Source: Selaginella moellendorffii
Taxonomy: Eukaryota > Streptophyta > Lycopodiopsida > Selaginellales > Selaginellaceae
DNA: 64,000 bases
Reading direction: 5' to 3'
Assembly (NCBI RefSeq): GCF_000143415.4
Contig: NW_003314382.1
Location: forward strand, 241,755 to 305,754
The first letter of the stretch is position 1. Every line of letters starts with the position of its first letter. The notes beneath the pieces are model-generated. The model did no database searches and was not told where the DNA came from. It saw only the letters and a list, made by a program, of their open reading frames with translations. Positions 62,161-64,000 of this stretch are shown in pieces. A program made the position numbers and the translations under genes.

Positions 62161-64000
62161 CGACTAAGAATACTGACTGTGTAGTGTTTGCATTAAAGAG
62201 AGTGCATTTCAAGGTGTTCTTGGGACATTTCAGAACATCATACCATAAAGACTATTCGTATATATCAGTTTTACCATTTTGATTATGATACATGTTTAAA
62301 GTAAAAGTTTGTTAAGGACTTTTAGTTCCATAAAAATAGGATTTTGATTTTTTCATAATTGCGAGAAGTTGAGGAGAAGATAAAACAACCATAATTAATG
62401 GTATAATTTATTCATGTCTCAATATTTCTCTTCAATGAAGTTTAAGAGCTGTGTCTTTGCCATTAGCAAGATCTCAATCTTAGTTGCCTTTGTCATCTCT
62501 CCACTTTTGCTGTCTAATATAAATTGATGCTCAATTAGCAATACTTAATGAAAACCTATAATAATGAATCAAATTTACATCAAACTCTATATTATGAATG
62601 CAATATCCATCCTTAGAAGATCAATACGTTCTCTCACCCTAAACGTGCCAATTATAATTATTTTATAAAAGTACTTTAAAGAAAATAGTTTTCCTGAAAA
62701 GTAATTTAATATAATATTTTATTTCTAAATTATTTTCAATGAAGAATTTTTTATTGTATCCAGTAAAAAAGTCTTGATTTTTTAAATAAAATAATTTAAA
62801 TATTATTATTTAAATATATTAGTTTGTAGATATAAATTAGAATAGCTATCTAGCCCATCTCATTACTTCTAATATTTTTATATTAATATGCTTATCTTGT
62901 AATACAAAGCTGTAGTATATAACATTTATTTTATAAAAATAAGTAAGTATTGATTAATTTTCAATAACTTGAAAAAATATCTTTTACTATAGTGTATATA
63001 GTGCTCATTTTTTTCTGTTTTTCATGTACTTTATTTTTCTAATGGTTAGAATCTGAAATTTGATTATAACTCTGATGAATAAAATGTATTTATGCTCTAT
63101 ATTTTAACATATTATAGTGATAAATATGGTGGAGATACTAATATCTTCATTTATAAGTTATCACAAAATATTAAATATTCAAAATAACCCAGTTCTTTAT
63201 TAAAATATATAAATTTAACAATTAATAATGAACTATATAATGTTATAACATTTGAAGGCTCTACAAAATATGAAACTACAGGATGGTTTAGTTGAATTTT
63301 GTGGTTATTCCAAGGTATTTTTAAGTATAACAAGCATATTATTATTGAGTTTTTCAATATAAAGCCATAATATTTCTTGCCTTAATCATAATAAATATAA
63401 TAAATAATGTTTTTAATTATTAAAACTATCTAATAATTTTTTAAATAAATAAATTTAACTATTATTAATTTTTTTCATATAAAATTCTTTAATAGTTAAA
63501 AAATATAATCATAAAAGTATTTTATATATAAGTGAAATCCTTTTAAAATGGATTAAAAAGAAAAAGATAAGGTACTAGCAACTAATAAGACTTAAGTTGT
63601 GCTTAATATTTTTATTATTAAAACTTATGTGTATATAAATGAAACAGATAAATTATTTTATATAAGATATTTTAGGTAATGATAAAAATTAGCCTATTAT
63701 TTTCTATGTAATCAAGCTTTTATTTACCTTTCTTAATAATTATATAATTCAAAAAATTATTGTTTTATTACATAATGAAGTTATTAGAATATGTAATCAT
63801 ATCCCATAGAAGTTGGAGACGACAACTCACTAAGGATTGGAGTAATAATTAATGAATGTTGCTAAATTAATTTAAAATTTCAGTTTCATATTTTATAGAA
63901 TTGTTATTTAAATATATTAAATTATATATATAAGGTTATTAAATATATATACTAAATATATTACCCTATCTTGGTAATATGCTAACTATAGTACTATAAC
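62161..64000. other. AT-rich terminal region
   Basis: Very A/T-rich, with stops in every frame, no supported gene and no readable retrotransposon domain. The composition resembles 4236-7440 and 27959-29700, so it may be the edge of another decayed repeat block. Confidence 0.6.

Overview
This looks like nuclear DNA of a land plant with very compact genes, most likely a lycophyte such as Selaginella. The genes have many canonical introns, most of them about 45-75 nt. There is a dense set of intronless PPR (organellar RNA-binding) genes. An intraflagellar transport gene (IFT54) is present, which only plants with swimming sperm keep. Plant-only families also occur: ATL RING-H2, FLZ, S40, nsLTP, PIP aquaporin, CW/MBD and NTMC2-type C2 proteins. 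The species assignment is inference; the gene structures were read from splice sites and frame continuity.

Layout. 1-4235: a tRNA-like (SINE-like) patch and a duplicated flank, a minus-strand PPR gene, and a four-exon gene of unknown function. 4236-11393: a 7-kb AT-rich block holding a decayed Ty3/gypsy relic, a 2.3-kb near-palindrome built on a minisatellite, and a dispersed AT-rich repeat. 11394-20249: a CW zinc-finger protein with two MBD domains, two tandem PPR genes, a convergent ATL RING-H2 gene and another PPR gene. 20489-25300: a graveyard of two related PPR pseudogenes and an antisense PPR fragment, with one intact lipid-transfer protein gene between them. 25472-27958: a 16-exon FAD-dependent 'lycopene cyclase-like' gene with one apparent frameshift. 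27959-30340: AT-rich intergenic DNA, then a GC-rich island. 30755-31888: PIP aquaporin. 33738-36902: DPH3 and IFT54 head to head, then an alpha/beta-hydrolase-fold gene lacking its catalytic residues. 36989-42348: an EMB8/ABHD-type hydrolase, a PPR gene and EEF1AKMT1. 42656-50582: a group-D MAP kinase kinase, an SMP/C2 membrane-tether gene, a 943-residue PPR gene and an S40 gene. 51334-57077: POLD2, an FLZ zinc-finger gene and a second lipid-transfer gene. 57690-64000: a small unknown gene, a receptor-like cytoplasmic kinase relic, a broken TIM50-like gene with a decayed duplicate of its 3' part, and AT-rich terminal sequence.

The genes are not an operon or a pathway cluster. The recurring themes are organellar RNA processing (six intact PPR genes and at least three PPR relics), core housekeeping (POLD2, DPH3, EEF1AKMT1) and closely spaced divergent promoters. 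The strongest leads are the giant inverted repeat, the duplicated-exon MBD protein, a recurrent ATGCCC-N5-GGGCAT inverted repeat inside PPR genes, the catalytically bare hydrolase, a 53-bp tandem repeat in a divergent promoter, and the antisense PPR fragment. No previously undescribed multi-gene system is evident.
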